A stretch of 64,000 bases of DNA, from NCBI RefSeq assembly GCF_037038585.1, contig NC_092521.1:50042398-50106397 (forward strand). Direction: 5' to 3'. The stretch's first letter is position 1, and the number at the start of each line of letters is the position of its first letter. The DNA comes from Patagioenas fasciata (taxonomy: Eukaryota; Chordata; Aves; Columbiformes; Columbidae). Shown here piece after piece: positions 14,501-29,500 of this stretch. The translations under genes were made by a program, and so were the position numbers. The notes beneath the pieces are model-generated. The model was not told where the DNA came from and made no database searches. It worked only from the letters and a program-made list of their open reading frames with translations.

Positions 14501-17500
14501 CTTATAATGTGGTAAAATTGCTTACTGAAGCAGTAGTTTATTTGCTGAAGTCTCACCTTTAAGTAATATGCTGTTATCAATGCATTCTTACTGTTGTGTT
14601 AAGTCCTAAATCCCTGTCATGGGAGAGCAGTGGACACAACATGGAAGGAAGAACCTACAGGAAATGGGAGTTCACTTTGTGCTGCCAAAGCATGATATCC
14701 AGAGTTAAGGGTGTTACTAATCTGAACTCGGATGGCAGTGGGTCAGTTAACAGTGCTTCCCGGTGCACTGATGCTTTCATCATGGGAGTGGTGGTAATGT
14801 GTGATTAAACTCAATAGCACAGAGTGTGCTGGAGCTCTCGGTTTCAGGATTGAATGCTTAACATGTGTCAGACTCTTCTGTGTTTAAAGCAGGGGGAGCA
14901 GCGCTGGGGAAGGGAAGAAGCACTAAATAAGTAGCAAAATTTAATAAGACCAATGGCATCTCCTGGAGAGCTGGAGAAGTTATTAGCTTTGATTAAGTAT
15001 ACAGACCTCAGGAAGCATATGAAAATGGGCTACAAATGCAGACTCCATCCACAATGCCAAGAAATGGCTAAGCAGGTCAGGAATTAAAAGGTGAACATAC
15101 TTGGGTTTTGCCTTGCAGATAAGATTCCCTGATTACATACAAGTTGCACAAACAATTTAGGAAATGCTTAGAATTATCCTGATTTTTCTCTTTAACCGGT
15201 TTTACCTGAGAGGTGCAGGCTTTCTGCAAACACAGCTTTTGTGTGTGCTGAGAGAAGTATTTATGGTTTTACGTAGACATGATCTTACTTTAGATGCAGT
15301 TATTTAGGTACAGGAATGTTTAGATTAAGCGAAAGCTAGCCTGTCATAGTACAGTTTCAACTGTTATATACCACTAATGGGTGTTCTGTTTATAAATAAT
15401 GCTCCTAAATGGTGTGACTAGTAGTAGACTAGTTCTGTTACTTTTGCTCACTTCTCAATTTGTCTCCAGTTATCAGCTCACTTCGAAGTAAAAATTTTAC
15501 AAAAAGCATAGAAACTTGCTGCCCTTTCTTTCCCTGTTGAGGGTAGTTTGACAAGTGGAGCTTTTTTTTTGTTAACAAGTACCAAAAATGCTCCACAGTG
15601 TCTACGAGAACACTGCTGGCTGTGGACTTCTTGCCCTGAATATAGTTAATAGAATAAATTCAAGTATCTCAAGAGAGGAATGGGAAACACCTTGTCAGAA
15701 TTCAAATCCAACCTTGCTAGTGGTCAAACACTACACTTCTCAGGTGTTATTTACTAATCAAATACATTGGCCAAATTCTATCTAGAACTGAAGACTTACC
15801 TGGTAAGTTGTAGCAATAGGGAATGAACTTCCCTTGAGTTAAGTTTGTCATTGCTTCTGCTCTTTCCCCTTGTTCTCCCACTCCTGCAAAATGTAGCTGG
15901 TGTTTCTACTGTTACCATGACACTTCAGGTTTCATGAGCTGGAATGCTTCCTAGTCAGCCTGATCTTGTCTCAAAGATCACTTAAAAATTTTTGGCTTCT
16001 GAGCAGGGACTCATTCCTCTCCCCCCTTCTCAGCCCACACCTCCTTAAGTTGAATAGAAAAAAAAAAAAAAAATCTTCGTTTTCTCCTAGTCATCTGTTT
16101 GACAGCTGCTCTGTAGCAACTTGTGAATATAAATCTTTTTTTTGCAGTGATGGGGGAGTATGCAAATCTTAATTCAGAAAAGAGTTAGCTGCAAGTGCAT
16201 CTGGGAAAAGCTCATTTTGAGTTGCCTGTTGATCTGTGCTCATGATAGAATACTGAGCTTGTTCACTCTGACACAAACTCCTAAGGCTTATTAAGCTTGT
16301 TGGGTCAAAGGAGGTAGCTGAGGTTTAGGGATTGGAGGTTGGTATCTTTTGGCAGGAGCTGTTGTAGACACACTCTCTCAACTAGAGCCATTTCCCAGAA
16401 AAATGGGAGAGATATCCCCAGAGAGCAATTTCTTATAGCAGTGTCTGGCTTCATTCTTCCACTGTTCTTTATTGTATAGCATGCTTGTGTTTTATTAAGG
16501 CATGTCCACTGGAGAAGGCTGGCTGGTCGGTGTCTACAGCTTCTGGAGAGGTTTGCAGGTGAGGAGTTCAGTCCAGCATAATTGTCTCTTGGCACTATAA
16601 GGCCAGCATTAGTGGAAGTGATGATGTGTAGTATTTAAAAATCCATATCAGAGTGTGGTCAGCTGTTCCAGTGAAGCTTATTTATCCTTCCCTTTCCACC
16701 TCAGGAGTCCCAGGTCTGTTGCTGAAACTCAGATTGAGGGAACTGTGTGTTGCGACTCTTGCTGAAAATGAGACAGTCCCAGATGGTACAGGAGAAAACA
16801 GCCTTACAGGCAGCAGACTCTTTACTTTGTTACAGGGTTTCTTCAAGCTTTTCTTGTCATGGCATAGTTGTTGGCATAGTTGAGCAGCTCTTTTAATTAG
16901 AGAGGTGAAATACTTACCTTGAGTGGGTTTATAGTTCATCATGCAATCAGGATGCTGAGGCCCAAGTTGTGTTACTCTGCTGGAGTGTCTCTTTCTCTGT
17001 GATATTTGGATACCCAGCAGTGTTTCCTGACTACCTGGGCGTATGATCTCTGGAGAAATCTGTATTTTATGTAACAGACTTGTCCACAAGGAAAAATGCT
17101 TCTCCTTATCCTACTTGTTATATACAGTACCCACCAAACTAATGCTTTGATATGTTACATCATAATTTGGCACAGAACTAGACTGACAAATTTGGGGAAA
17201 CTTGTCAGAAGATTCTCTGGAGTGCCAGTCCACTTTCTTTAACATATCCTCAGCACCAGCTGGCAGTTCTTTTCATTCCTAGCAACTGCCTTAATTTCAG
17301 TACTGTCTTGATGAGGATAGAAATGGATGTTTTTTAATGGAAGCAAAGATCTTTTTTATGCTCCCAGATCCCAGTCTTTCTAGAGAGGATGGAGACATTG
17401 TGGCATAGCCCATCCATTCATCAGGATTGTGTCCTCTTCTTGACCTTTCTGTAATCTGGATGCAGTAGAAGGTCCTCTTGTCACTGTCCCATTCACCAAA

Positions 17501-20500
17501 GCAACATTTAATTTAAATGTTCTAGAGAAGCTATTGGCAATAATTTCTCTGGGTATTTGCAGCCAAGAGCAGAAGCATATGCTTAAAGTAGTACATGGCA
17601 AGAATGGTGTCTACTACAGTTTGGGTTTGCTTTTTTCAGAAGCAGTGAGGCTTGTGTTAAGCTGTTTAGCATTCTGTGTTGAACCTGGTTTCTGTAAGAG
17701 TATTTCCCAAATGGGATAGAAATCGGTGCGTCTTTTCTCTTGAGCTGTTCCCTTGCTTCTTGGAACTCACAATTGGATGATCTTTTGGCAATCTTGTCTA
17801 GTTTAAAAGAAAAAGTGAAACAAAAATATAGCCTGTTGCCTGAAAAGTTTTATTTTGTGATTTGGAGCAAGACTGTTTCTTCTCCAGAGCTTATCAAGCA
17901 CTACCTGACCAAAACACTGGTTGGAAATAAGGTGATGTTGCTTTTAGTCGTGGGCGTGATGTGGATTGTACTATTAACCTGCCTTCCAGAGTACAAAGTT
18001 TGTGTTATTGATTGGTGAGGTTATCATTTAGACTTTGCTGGGACTTGCGTGGCTAATGTAATCCACTGCATACAATACCTTCTTCCGTTCTTACTGGGTT
18101 TGGTAAGTTGGAAAGTGAAGGTTGCTGAGCAGCACCAAATGTCTACGAATTTAGACCGAACTGAAATCTTACGTAGGAGGAGTCAGTACTTGACTGTCGA
18201 GGTAACTGGTGTTTAGTTAGGTAAGATACTGGCATTTACATGATACTGACACTTGTCCTAAGCAGGTTATAGCAGCTTCAGTTTAATAAAAATGCCAGAT
18301 TTTGTCTCTGCTTGGAGGATTTTTAGCCTGCGTGGAGGATGTTTAACTGTGTTTACCTCAGAGTCTCTTTATTCTGTATCTAGATAGAGAGCTGCAGCGG
18401 TTTGTGTCCGTATGACTTACTTACCAAATGGATGCTGTCATCAGGACACAGCAGCCTACTTAGGTTTCAGTTTTGTACAAAGAGGGAAGATCTGTTGGGG
18501 ACTGAAGTCTAGCACAGGCTGTAGATTCATTAACATGCACCTGCTCTTTTGCAGATTCAGAGTCTGAAAAGTCATTAAGTGGGTTTGAAACAACAGCAGC
18601 GTTCTCATTAGAGGACAACATGGATTCAAAAGATACAATAACTTCAAGTATGTCTGAAGAAAAGGTTTGCGGCAGTGGGGAGTTGCTGTCTAATGGAATC
18701 AAGAAACACAGGTAGGATGTTGCCTGTTCTTAAGGTATTATAATATGCATTAATGGTAGCAAAAGACCACAGGAATCTCTGAAAAGCTAACCATGAAAAC
18801 TTCTAAAGCTTTCTTGGGGTAACTGAGGAGAAGTTGGTTGTGCTAGGATTTTATAAAAAAATTTTTTCCGAAGCTAGTGTGGTCTTTTGCATCTTGCTCT
18901 TTGGTGATCAAATCTGAATAAGTAAAAATAAAATATAATGTGCTAGGTAAAAATGGACACACTTGTTTTTCAGTAGATCTTATTGAAATCTATGTGGATT
19001 TTAATTCTTTCATGTATCTTTAATGACCTGTGCCTCCTATTGCCTCTTTAATTTCCAGTCATTTGATCCTTCTATTGGTATCAGGAATGAATGAAAAATA
19101 TTGCTAGCCTTGCATCAGAAACTGAAATGTGAACAAAGGGAGTCTTATTCTAAAAGTCTCATCTATGTTTTATGTGCTTATTTTATGTTGTCAAATGATC
19201 CATTTTGGTTTGTTTCCTTGCCCATAAAGGAGGACAATAGGTCTGGAGTTAATGACATGTAATAGACACTACTATTCTCAAGTTTCAGTGAAGGAGCAAT
19301 ACAATGTTTGTGCTACAGATCAAGCCAGACTTCAGTGTGTTTTGAAAAAGGCTGCTTTGGAAGCATTTTGAATGTGCAGGATGATGATCGGGACACCGGA
19401 TTTCTGTAGAAACAGGAAATTCATATGTAATTTCACAGAAGCAAACCAGACCTGCTTTGATTACTTGGTATCTTCAACAGTTAAATTGCAGTGAAGTATG
19501 TGGTAATGACAAAGACCTGGTGTTTCAAAGTTCAGGCTCTGTATGTACGTCCCACCCATAGTAGGCAAAGACTGGGCAAGTGAGGGCTTGGGTGGAGTAA
19601 TGGAGTGGTTTGGGGAGGGAACATAAAGCAGCTGACTAAATGTGTTGCTCTGTGCTCTTGTGGTGTTAGCAGGGCCGGTATTTATGGCCTTGGCTAAGTG
19701 CTGTTCCTAATTAGAGCAGGAAGTTCAGGGGTGGGGAGCAAGCACTAGGTGAAGGTAGACATCTGAATTGCATTAATTGCCTGGGAAACAGTGAGGGGAG
19801 AGGGGGCAATTTGTGATCAACATGAAAATGATGATGCATGGAGTGAGTTGGTCTCTTCTCTCAAGTAGCAAGTGATAGGATGAGAAGAAATGGCCTCAGG
19901 TTGTGCCAGGGAAGGTTCAGATGGGATATTAGGAAAAAATTCTTCCCATAAAGGGTTGTCAGGCATTGGAACAGGCTGCCCAGGGCTGTGGTGGAGTCAC
20001 CATCCCTGGAGGTGTTTGAAAGGTGTTTAGACGAGGTTCTTGGGGATATGGTTTAGTGCTAGAGTTAAGTTATGGTTGGATTTGATGATCCTGAGGATCC
20101 CTTCCAACCAAAATGATTCAATGTTGACATGCATTGTCTTGAAGAGCTTTAGCATGAGTTGATCTTCTGTTTACTATAAAAGATAAATAACTTGGCAAGT
20201 TTCTGTAATGCTGCACTATGTTGTCAGAACTGTAGAGAGCAGGTGTCTGGATGAGCATTTTATAAGGGAGAATGAAGAGTAATAAATGACGGTCTCTGCA
20301 TAAGTTATTTCTGAGTTGCATGTCTTTCAGTAGTAAAGAGAGTATAGGATGTTGGAATAAAATCCGTGCGTAAATTGGCTGGATAATTTACTGCTAAAGA
20401 AAAACGGAAACACCTGTTTTGCATATAGATAAGAATGTATGGTTATTTTTATGTGACTAAATGGCTATAGAGCATGTTCAGGTTGAGCTGTAATGTCAAG

Positions 20501-23500
20501 CATTTTTACCTGGCACCTTGGTGACACATTGGGATTTGTCCACGAATATGTTGATGCAAACTGTTTCTCCCCAGAGCTCAGCCAGTTTAAATTTCACCTC
20601 CATGAGAACCCTCTCAGGGGATGTGAGTGGTGTAACTCTCAGTAGCAGTGATATTTGGCCTGGTGCTGGATGTGTTTGCCATGTCTGACTGCAGTTCTGG
20701 AGCTACCGGCTCCAGTTTGTTCCAGTTTAGGGGCTCCTTAAAGGGCATGTGGCCAAATACGCATTGTCTCCGATGCCATCTGTGTACTTTTTGGAGCACA
20801 AACCTGGACTGCTTGATGCTGTGCAAAGTGAGGTGGTTGTGTTTTTATCTAGAAAACCTGAATTCTAATCTGCTTCTCTTATTTGAGTACTGAGGATTTT
20901 GTACAGGGAGGTGGAGGTTGATTTTTGATGGGAGGTGTGTCGTTTTGTTTTGGAGATGTAGGAATAAATCCATTGGTTCCAAGGAATTACGTGTTAAGAT
21001 ATGCATGTATCGGTAGATTAAGCCAGTGTACCTATAATATGCTGTCTTGTTCTGATTTTTTTTAAATGTACTTTGCATCCTACTGACTGTTTAGAGAGTG
21101 TTCTAAGGAATGTGAGTGATGTGACTTCTTGTAGTTTAGGTTGATTTGGGCATGGACTTAATTTTTGGAAACTTTTTCGAAGATTTGAGAGATAGGAGTA
21201 TAGTATGTTAACTCTGGAAGCATTCAAATAACTTCTTTATAAGAGGGGAAACTTCTAATCTGAGCCAAACTTAAAAAAAAAAAAAAAGGGAACAAACAAC
21301 CCTTGTCCTCTCTCTGCCCCCCAGCCCTTGCACAAAAATGTTCTGTACTACCTGCCAACATGTAATATCCATTTATCACAGCTGTTTCCCTCTTGTTGCT
21401 GAGATTTTGTAGTTAGCTTTCCCTTTGGTCCCCACATTGCAGGTCTTTCAGAATGCAACCATCCTTATGTTTGGCTTTTTGGAAGCCAGGATGTTATTTG
21501 ATCAGGTTTACATGAAGACCAAGCTAAACTTCCCTCACAATTCTTGCAGTAGCTGATCTACTATAGACAGTGCTTTGAACACGTGGTTTTAAGTGAATAT
21601 TAGGCACATCTTATCTGTTCTACTGCACAGAAATTCCAACAGATGTTTTTGTCACTTAAAGCTAAATTAACTTCCTGAGTTGTTTCTAAAATTGACATCT
21701 GGAAGGAAATTTTTGCATTTACAAACCTTCCCCTTAATCACAGGGAGTGTGTCAAGGTTAGTAGGCCCTGTGTCTTGGCTGCCTGTCATTTTTCCACATG
21801 TCCTCACTTGTACCTGGGATCTTCCCTGGTGGCTTAAAACTGCTTTGTTTCTTCGGTATGTGGGTGTTACATGAAAAAAGAACCAACTGCTGTATTAGTT
21901 TTTTCTGATATATGTAAGAAATATGGATGAATGGCTGAAACTGAATGCCAACTTTCAAGTAATTAAACAAGTGAATGGAAGGACAGGTTAACTTCAGTGA
22001 AAGTGTAAGTTTTAATATGTAAAGAAAGCAATCCCTGTGTGTACTTCAGCAAAGTAGAAACATGTATTTTACATGCAGAAGGGCTTACTTAACCACAAAT
22101 ACCTGCTCTGCTGGCTGCCTTCATCAAAGAATAAAAGGAAAAAATAAGTAAAAACTGCAAATGGAGATAAGACTGAGTACTTGATGCACACTGTCCTCTT
22201 CTGGGCATTTGCATCAAAACATGTACAGGAGTATTTTATACTTAATATTATTCAAGACAATCTGTTTAACAAAATATTTTTGTATCCATGGAAAATCAGA
22301 ATAGGGAGTGAGTGATATCATGTTTGTCAGTTAAAATAAATCACTCACTCATCCCCTGCATGGGAGCTGAGTAAAACAAGTCAGTGTGAGGCTGTTAGGT
22401 ACTTGCTAGCAAAACATATTAATAGTTTGCTACTGTGAGGAGTTCAGGCATATGACTGGGTTTTTGCTTGGATAGGTTTTTTGTATTTTAAGGAGCATTT
22501 TTTTGCTTTCGTTCTTTCAGAAAACAGAAGCATCAGCCCTGGTGAAGGTGTTTCAGTAGCAGTTAAGTATGGACGTTAACACAGCAGAAGGGCTATTGAG
22601 ACTTAAAAACTTAACCCAAATAGATTTCTTATTATTTTTCCTCTTGGCAATGTTTATCAGAAAAGCAGGGTTGAAGGAGGCAGGTGCAGCCTGTTCACAC
22701 TCTAAAAAATATATATTGCTTTAACTGCTTTGAGAGGAGACAAGACCTTCTTGGTTAGGAGGGCAGCACAATCATTTAGACAGGATCAACTAAAATTTGA
22801 AACTCAAATAGCTGATGCAGTTTGAACTGTAGGTAAGTCTCATCCATTGAGATTTTTTTCTCATTGGTAGTAACTTCATGATTCAAACACACATTTTAGT
22901 GTTGCTGTGAACGAAGGGCTTTGACCTATATTTGTGCTCTTCTACAGGTAAACTGGATTGAAAGTTGAACTTGTCACTAGCAGCAAGAAAACTGAAAAAA
23001 ATCTGTGCCAGATTTCTGATAAACCTGAGAAATACAGGCTGTATTACACAGCCTACATGTTGGTCTTGAAAGTGTGTTTGGGGCTTGCTTCAGGATATAC
23101 CAGGCTACTGTGTTTTCTGTTCTTTAGTGATGCTGCTTTTCTGTGTTGTTCTGAGGGCTGATTTTAATATAGGCAATAAATGTCATCGCCCTTCATTGTC
23201 TGTATACAGGTGACTAGTGAAAAAGAACCCCACTGTTTAACCCTCAAATCTGTTCAGATGTAGCAAACATACCTGTGTACCTACTCAGAACTTGTTTTTT
23301 TGTCACAGAGACACAAATAAATATCTTAATGGCGCTATTGCGAAAGCACTGTTCTGATAACTGATGTAGAAATTCACTACTTCTGCTCTTATGCAAAATG
23401 AAGGGAATGGTTCATGTTCTGGTTTTGGAGAAATCAAGGTTTCTGTGCAGGCAAAACAGTTCAGGTTTTTTCAAAGTAGCACTGTTGTTCCCCCTTGGTT

Positions 23501-26500
23501 TTTAATTTAAAAATCTGATAACTGCTACCTTCAAAAATAAAGTATGTGGGTTTCTTAGTCACGGTTAGTACTAGAAAAGTTTTCTTATTTCTGCTTCCTT
23601 TGCTGTTCTTTTCCACAGAACAAGCTTGCCATCTCCAATGTTTTCCAGAAATGACTTCAGTATATGGAGTATCTTAAGAAAATGTATTGGAATGGTAGGT
23701 AATCTGAAAGCTATGATAAAACATGTGAAGGGATCATTTAACTTGATGCCCAAATGAAAATTTGTCAGGGAGAGGGATTTTCTTTTTTCTAAATTGCAAC
23801 GTATGCTTATCTCCTTTCACAACTGGAGAAGGTAAGACTTGATCAGAGCAATATTCCTTTAGTAAAAGCATTTTCTCTTGATTTAGACCCTTAAAGTACT
23901 TCATGATAGCAACATTTTTTTACTTTGTGAAAAAAACAAATAGCTACTTTGTGTTCTTCTCCCTTCCCCTTAGTATCTCAGTCTTCCCTGACATGCTGTT
24001 ACTGGCAAGACAGTGGCCACATCCGAGGTTTGCTGGTTGGCAGATAATCCGCTTCCAGCTACGGGTGAATTGAGAAGTTTTTCTCTCCATTAGATACTGC
24101 AGTTAGTCTGAAAGTACTGACTGCTAAACCTCTGTCAGCCTGCAACAGCAGAATACAGAAGGGAATGTGTTTAGTCACTGTTTAACAGCACCAAGCAATG
24201 AGAAGTGGAAATGCTGGGGGATGCCCCCTGTATCAGCAGCTCCAAGTCTCCTGAGTAGTTCTGAAGCGTCTGAGGCTTCTTATAGTGGCTTTAGTGGAAG
24301 AGTTTTAGAACCCTGAAATACAGAGGGCAGATTTGAAAGCCTGTCTTGATAAGGTGCGTGCAGGGAAAAAAAAAATCCATAAAGGTCTTAATTCTGCTTT
24401 GCAGAAATTGCTGCGTAGAAGTTGCGGGTTGGGGGGTGGGGTGGTGGAACTTGGTGCGGTTGTACCGAGGTGTCTGCCAGAGCTGTTAGTGCCAGATGCT
24501 GCTGTTACGGTTAAAAACGATGCTGTTCACTGCACACATTGCCAGCAGTCATATTATATGTGCTTGTAATTTGCTACTGAAGGCAGTTTAAAACATTGCT
24601 TTGTTATGCATTCAGAGGGCATGCTTTATAAAAATGGGGAAGAGAATAAATAGCATCAAAACTGTAGGACTACTTATAAATCTTTATTCCTGTTACAAAA
24701 ATTCCTTTTTTCTTCAAGATACAGAATCCTTGTTTTTACTCCTGTGCTGCTGTGTTTCCCTGTCCTTTCTCATCCTTTTTCCCCTGCCTGCCCACCTGCC
24801 TCCAAAAATGATAATATGTTTAAGTAATTAGATGGCCTATATCTATACCTGTATCTATTTTAAGAGTAACAAACAACTTAAGTGTTTAAAAGGTCCCTAA
24901 TACTTCATTGTTTCATCTCACCATCTTAATGCATTTGTTAATAAGTTTGTTTGCTTGCTTGATGTTTGGTTTTCTTTTTGTTTTAAAAGTATCCTTAACA
25001 TCAAGACAGATGGGCTTATCAAGCTCAACAGGGATGTACGGGGATTTTTCCTGTAAGCATTAGCAGAGCCAGGTCAAGCACATAGCATTAGCACTAAGAG
25101 CATCATTTATTTTTGTAATAAGCCAATTACACTTGAGTTTACTGCAGGTCAGTGTTTCTAATCATTTGGTTTGTAACACCAATTTCATTTGTGCATCAGG
25201 AGCTGTCGAAGATCACAATGCCAGTTATATTCAATGAGCCACTGAGCTTTCTACAGCGACTTACAGAGTATATGGAGCATACATACCTCATCCACAAAGC
25301 CAGCTCACTTTCCAGCACAACTGAACGAATGCAGGTACTTTGGGTGGGGTAATTTGTGCTGCTACTTGATGAATACATTGAGACATTTTTCTTTATAGTC
25401 TCATTATAGGAGGAACTCCTGTAATTAGCTGTGTTGTCCGATTCTTTTATTCATTAGCCAGTTTTGCTTATGTAGGAAGATGTTTTGCTTTTCCGAAGGC
25501 ATACTTTTTTACCTTTTGATGAAAACTGTTTATTCCTCTGCCTTGCAAACAGAACTTTGCTAAGCTATTTCTGAAGAGTCAATCTGTAATACCATGACTG
25601 CTGTTGATACTTGATAAAGACCAAAACCCAGGAGATTAACTGCGTAGTTTTACTCTTTTGAATAGTGTGTTGCTGCATTTGCTGTGTCCGCTGTAGCCTC
25701 GCAGTGGGAACGTACAGGGAAGCCGTTCAACCCATTGCTTGGAGAGACATATGAATTGATCAGGTAATGAACAGAAGCTGCACTAAAGAGTGGAGAGTGG
25801 CATTTGGTGTAACTCATGTTTCAGTAGACTTGCTATGGCTTACGGACTGTTCTTTGGCTTGTAAGATTCCACCCATTCTCCTAGCAGCTGCTGGAGGTGC
25901 TTGCTAAGCGTGGTGTTCAGCAATGCACCTTCCAGTGCAAGGAAACAACTTTTCAACTCAGAGCAGGCAAATTAAATTTGCCGGGTTTAAAAGCTGGCTT
26001 TATTTACAAAAATTACTTTTTTTTTTTCCTGAAACCTTCTGAATTAAAAGATGCATGGTGCTTAAGGGAAGTGTTAGAATTGTAGTATTTATGACTGTCC
26101 AGAATATGAATAGGCAGTATTAGTCTCTTAGTAGGCAGCTGCACTTAGAGCAAATTTCTCTCAGTTGAGGTTTTGGCCTGTATTTATGCAAAAGTTTGAG
26201 GTGACTCTCAAAAGTAAACATATTGTCTTGTCAGATTTGGTAGTACTAGTTACCCTTTTACACTATGTCCTCAATTATTTGGAATGAGGGTGTTTTATGT
26301 ATTAGTTGAGCTGTCCTAGGGTATTATCCTAGGGTTTAACCAGCTCTTGCACTGAGTACAGCAACTGTGCATGGGTCCAACTATCTGTTTCACCCTGGGG
26401 AAAAGGACTGCAACTTTACACTTGATACATAGATGCTTTTGGTAATCTTTATTTTGCAGAGATGACCTTGGATTTAGACTTCTCTCAGAGCAAGTTAGCC

Positions 26501-29500
26501 ATCATCCACCAATCAGTGCTTTCTATGCTGAAGGTTTAAATAATGATTTTGTATTTCATGGATCAATTTATCCTAAACTCAAATTCTGGGGCAAGAGCGT
26601 GGAAGCAGAACCAAAAGGCACAATGACTTTGGAGCTTCTTGAGTAAGTTGATAAGTAACAATTGTGTGGGCACAATGGCCACATCTGTAATGATTAGTGT
26701 GTATTAGAGTCTCGTGGCTTAGGAATGGATGTGTTGAACGCCCGTATCCTAATGTTTGGTGGCAGATCACTTTGTGGTGAGGAGGGGGTGAGAAGATGAA
26801 AGGGAACTGCCATCATTGCTTCTAATATACTGCATAGTGATAGTAGCAGTAATTGGGGCCTGTGTCTGTACTTTCTGCAGATGCCTGGAGGTCAGTCCTG
26901 CTAAGACTAGCACGCTTGAGCCCTGTTGCCTTTCCTCATGTCCTTCATTGCTAACAGTGACTGCACTGAAGTGGCTATTTTAAGGAATTTATAAAATCGG
27001 TAGCAATAGGTTAATAATCTCCTTGCGTCTCCTGACGTATTGCCATGTCCATTTCAAGACTTGGTGCAATTCACAGATGGTGGTTTGTTGCAGGAGTGGC
27101 ATCTAGTACAAAGATACAGTATTTTAATTTTTATTCCACTTCCTTAGACACAATGAAGCGTACACATGGACAAATCCTACGTGCTGTGTGCATAACATTA
27201 TTGTGGGCAAACTTTGGATTGAGCAGTATGGAAACGTGGAAATAACTAACCATAAGTAAGTTAAGAGTGAGTGGTTCTACTTGTTGCAAGTTTGAAGAGG
27301 AAAAGCTTTTGCAAGTAATTAGTGCCCTCTCATTCTGCTTTTAGAACTGGTGAGAAGTGTGTACTGAGCTTCAAGCCCTGCGGCCTCTTTGGGAAGGAGT
27401 TGCACAAAGTTGAAGGCTACATTCAGGACAAAAGGTAACAGCTTCATTCCTCATAGGAGCCAAATGGCTGCTCTGTTTCTGGTGGGAGCTATAGAACTGA
27501 ATGCTTTTAACACTGACTGTCAAGGGCACAAACCTGTGACAGCAAGGTTATGATGAATTGTGTGACATCAATAGTGGGGTTTTAAGAGTTGCTCTCATAA
27601 GTTCTTCTTTCAAATGTTTTTGCCTGAAATGATGAAATAAATCTCTTAACTCCTTTGTAAACTTAGTCCTTTTTTTGACAGTAAAAAGAAAATTTGTGCG
27701 CTGTATGGGAAGTGGACTGAGTGTTTGTACAGTGTTGACCCAGCTGTATTTGAAGCTTACAAAAAAAATGACAAGAAGAATGCAGAAGAGAAGAAAAGCG
27801 GTAAACAGGTATTAATCACATAAAGAGATGGTATCTCAAAAGCATGATAAGACAGCTAAATATTTTAGCGTCATTTAAGAGCAGTAAGATTTCTTCTTTT
27901 TCTCTCTTTCCTAGTAGGATACAAAACTGATTGAATGAGTACCAGCATTAAGGGATAAAATTCTTTCTCTCTCAAGGATTTGTATTTGAATTTGCCAAAA
28001 CTTGGAGTGATGTAAACACTGGCTGGTTCATTACCTGCCTCTTCCTCCCAAGTCACATGGAGGAAATAGCATATCTGTTAGTTGGACCATGATTCTGATC
28101 ATATGTGATAACATTTATATTCTAATAGGAGGACTTGGTCTCATGGAGGTAGAATAGTTTCTCATCTTGATAAAAGACTATATTTTCCAGCTTTTACAAG
28201 GAATTTTTTAATTACTTTCTATTAAACTTTCACAACCATGGAAATGTTTGCTTCCACAATTGCCTTTTTTTCTTCTGGAAAAAACATCTTATTCTTAATT
28301 CTTCCAGATTTCTGGTTAGCATTATGCTTTTTGTTTAAAGTAAATGGTGATGGTGACAACATACAGCTTGAAGAACAACAATCACTCTCATAGTAGCTTA
28401 AAACAGGGATTGTTCTCCTTTGATGACTGAAGCCAGATTTTTTTGTTGGTTTGGATGTTTGTAGCTTTTATACTTATTAAAAAAAAAGAGGCAGAAGTCT
28501 GAAAGCAGTTGTTGCTGTCCAGGTTCAGGTTGTTGCTGTGTCTCAGCTTGCTCCAGTGCTTCTCATCAGGAGAGCACTAAAGCACTGGGGATTACTGCTG
28601 GTCTTCAGGTCTGATGCTGTGAGCTCTAGGGAGAAGGAGCAGAGAAAAACACACCCTTGTGTCTTTGTTCAGCTACCACTTTGCGTTTTTCAACAATGCT
28701 TGAAGTGATCCTTGCTTTTCACTTCAAAATTAAGCATCCCATTGCAGAAAGCTCAGGCTGCAATGTTGCCCTGACTCTAGAAAAGCCTGCTTTTTCTGCT
28801 TATTCAACACAGCTGTTTCTGTGTAGAAAACAGAAAGCTTTTTAATGCACACTATGAATCAGGTGGTCTTTGTGAATTATGTATTCCCACTGCCCCCTTG
28901 TGTTTGAGGAGTTTATATTTTTTGTGTTTGTTGAGCATCTGGGTGAGCCAAGTCTCACGTATAATGTCTGCATGTGTTTTGTTCCTTCATGGTAGTGAAG
29001 GATTCATTCAGACAGGAAAGTATACGGCCTTTCAGATTTCTCCTAATTAGAATTTTCGAATTTATTTAGTTGTTTTCTATATATTCCTTCATGCTGTGTT
29101 TCTGCTAATGAAGAATAACTTCTGTCTCCCTTTAAGGGACCTGCTTGAATGCAAGTCCTTTTGTAAATAGCCCCACTTTTTTTCCCTGAATTTCTTTGAT
29201 TTTTATAGGGATAAAACTTAAGGAAAAACAATTTTGCAGGGAGCAAGACAAGCTTTAATGTGTGCAAAGGTGATCTTTTACCAACATTGGAAGAGTTATG
29301 ATAGACCTGGGGTTAGACCGGGATGATTCTGCTCTGAACAAACTAGAGCCTTTTTTTTAATCAACATGAAGGATTTGGTGCACAATTTTCAGTGCAAATA
29401 CGTGGAAGATCAGAATGTGAAGCAACAGCAACTGCCCTCAGTGTGCCTTGGTTACAGACACCAGAGCTCTTGCTTTGGCAAAGTCTGTTACTGCCCTCGT

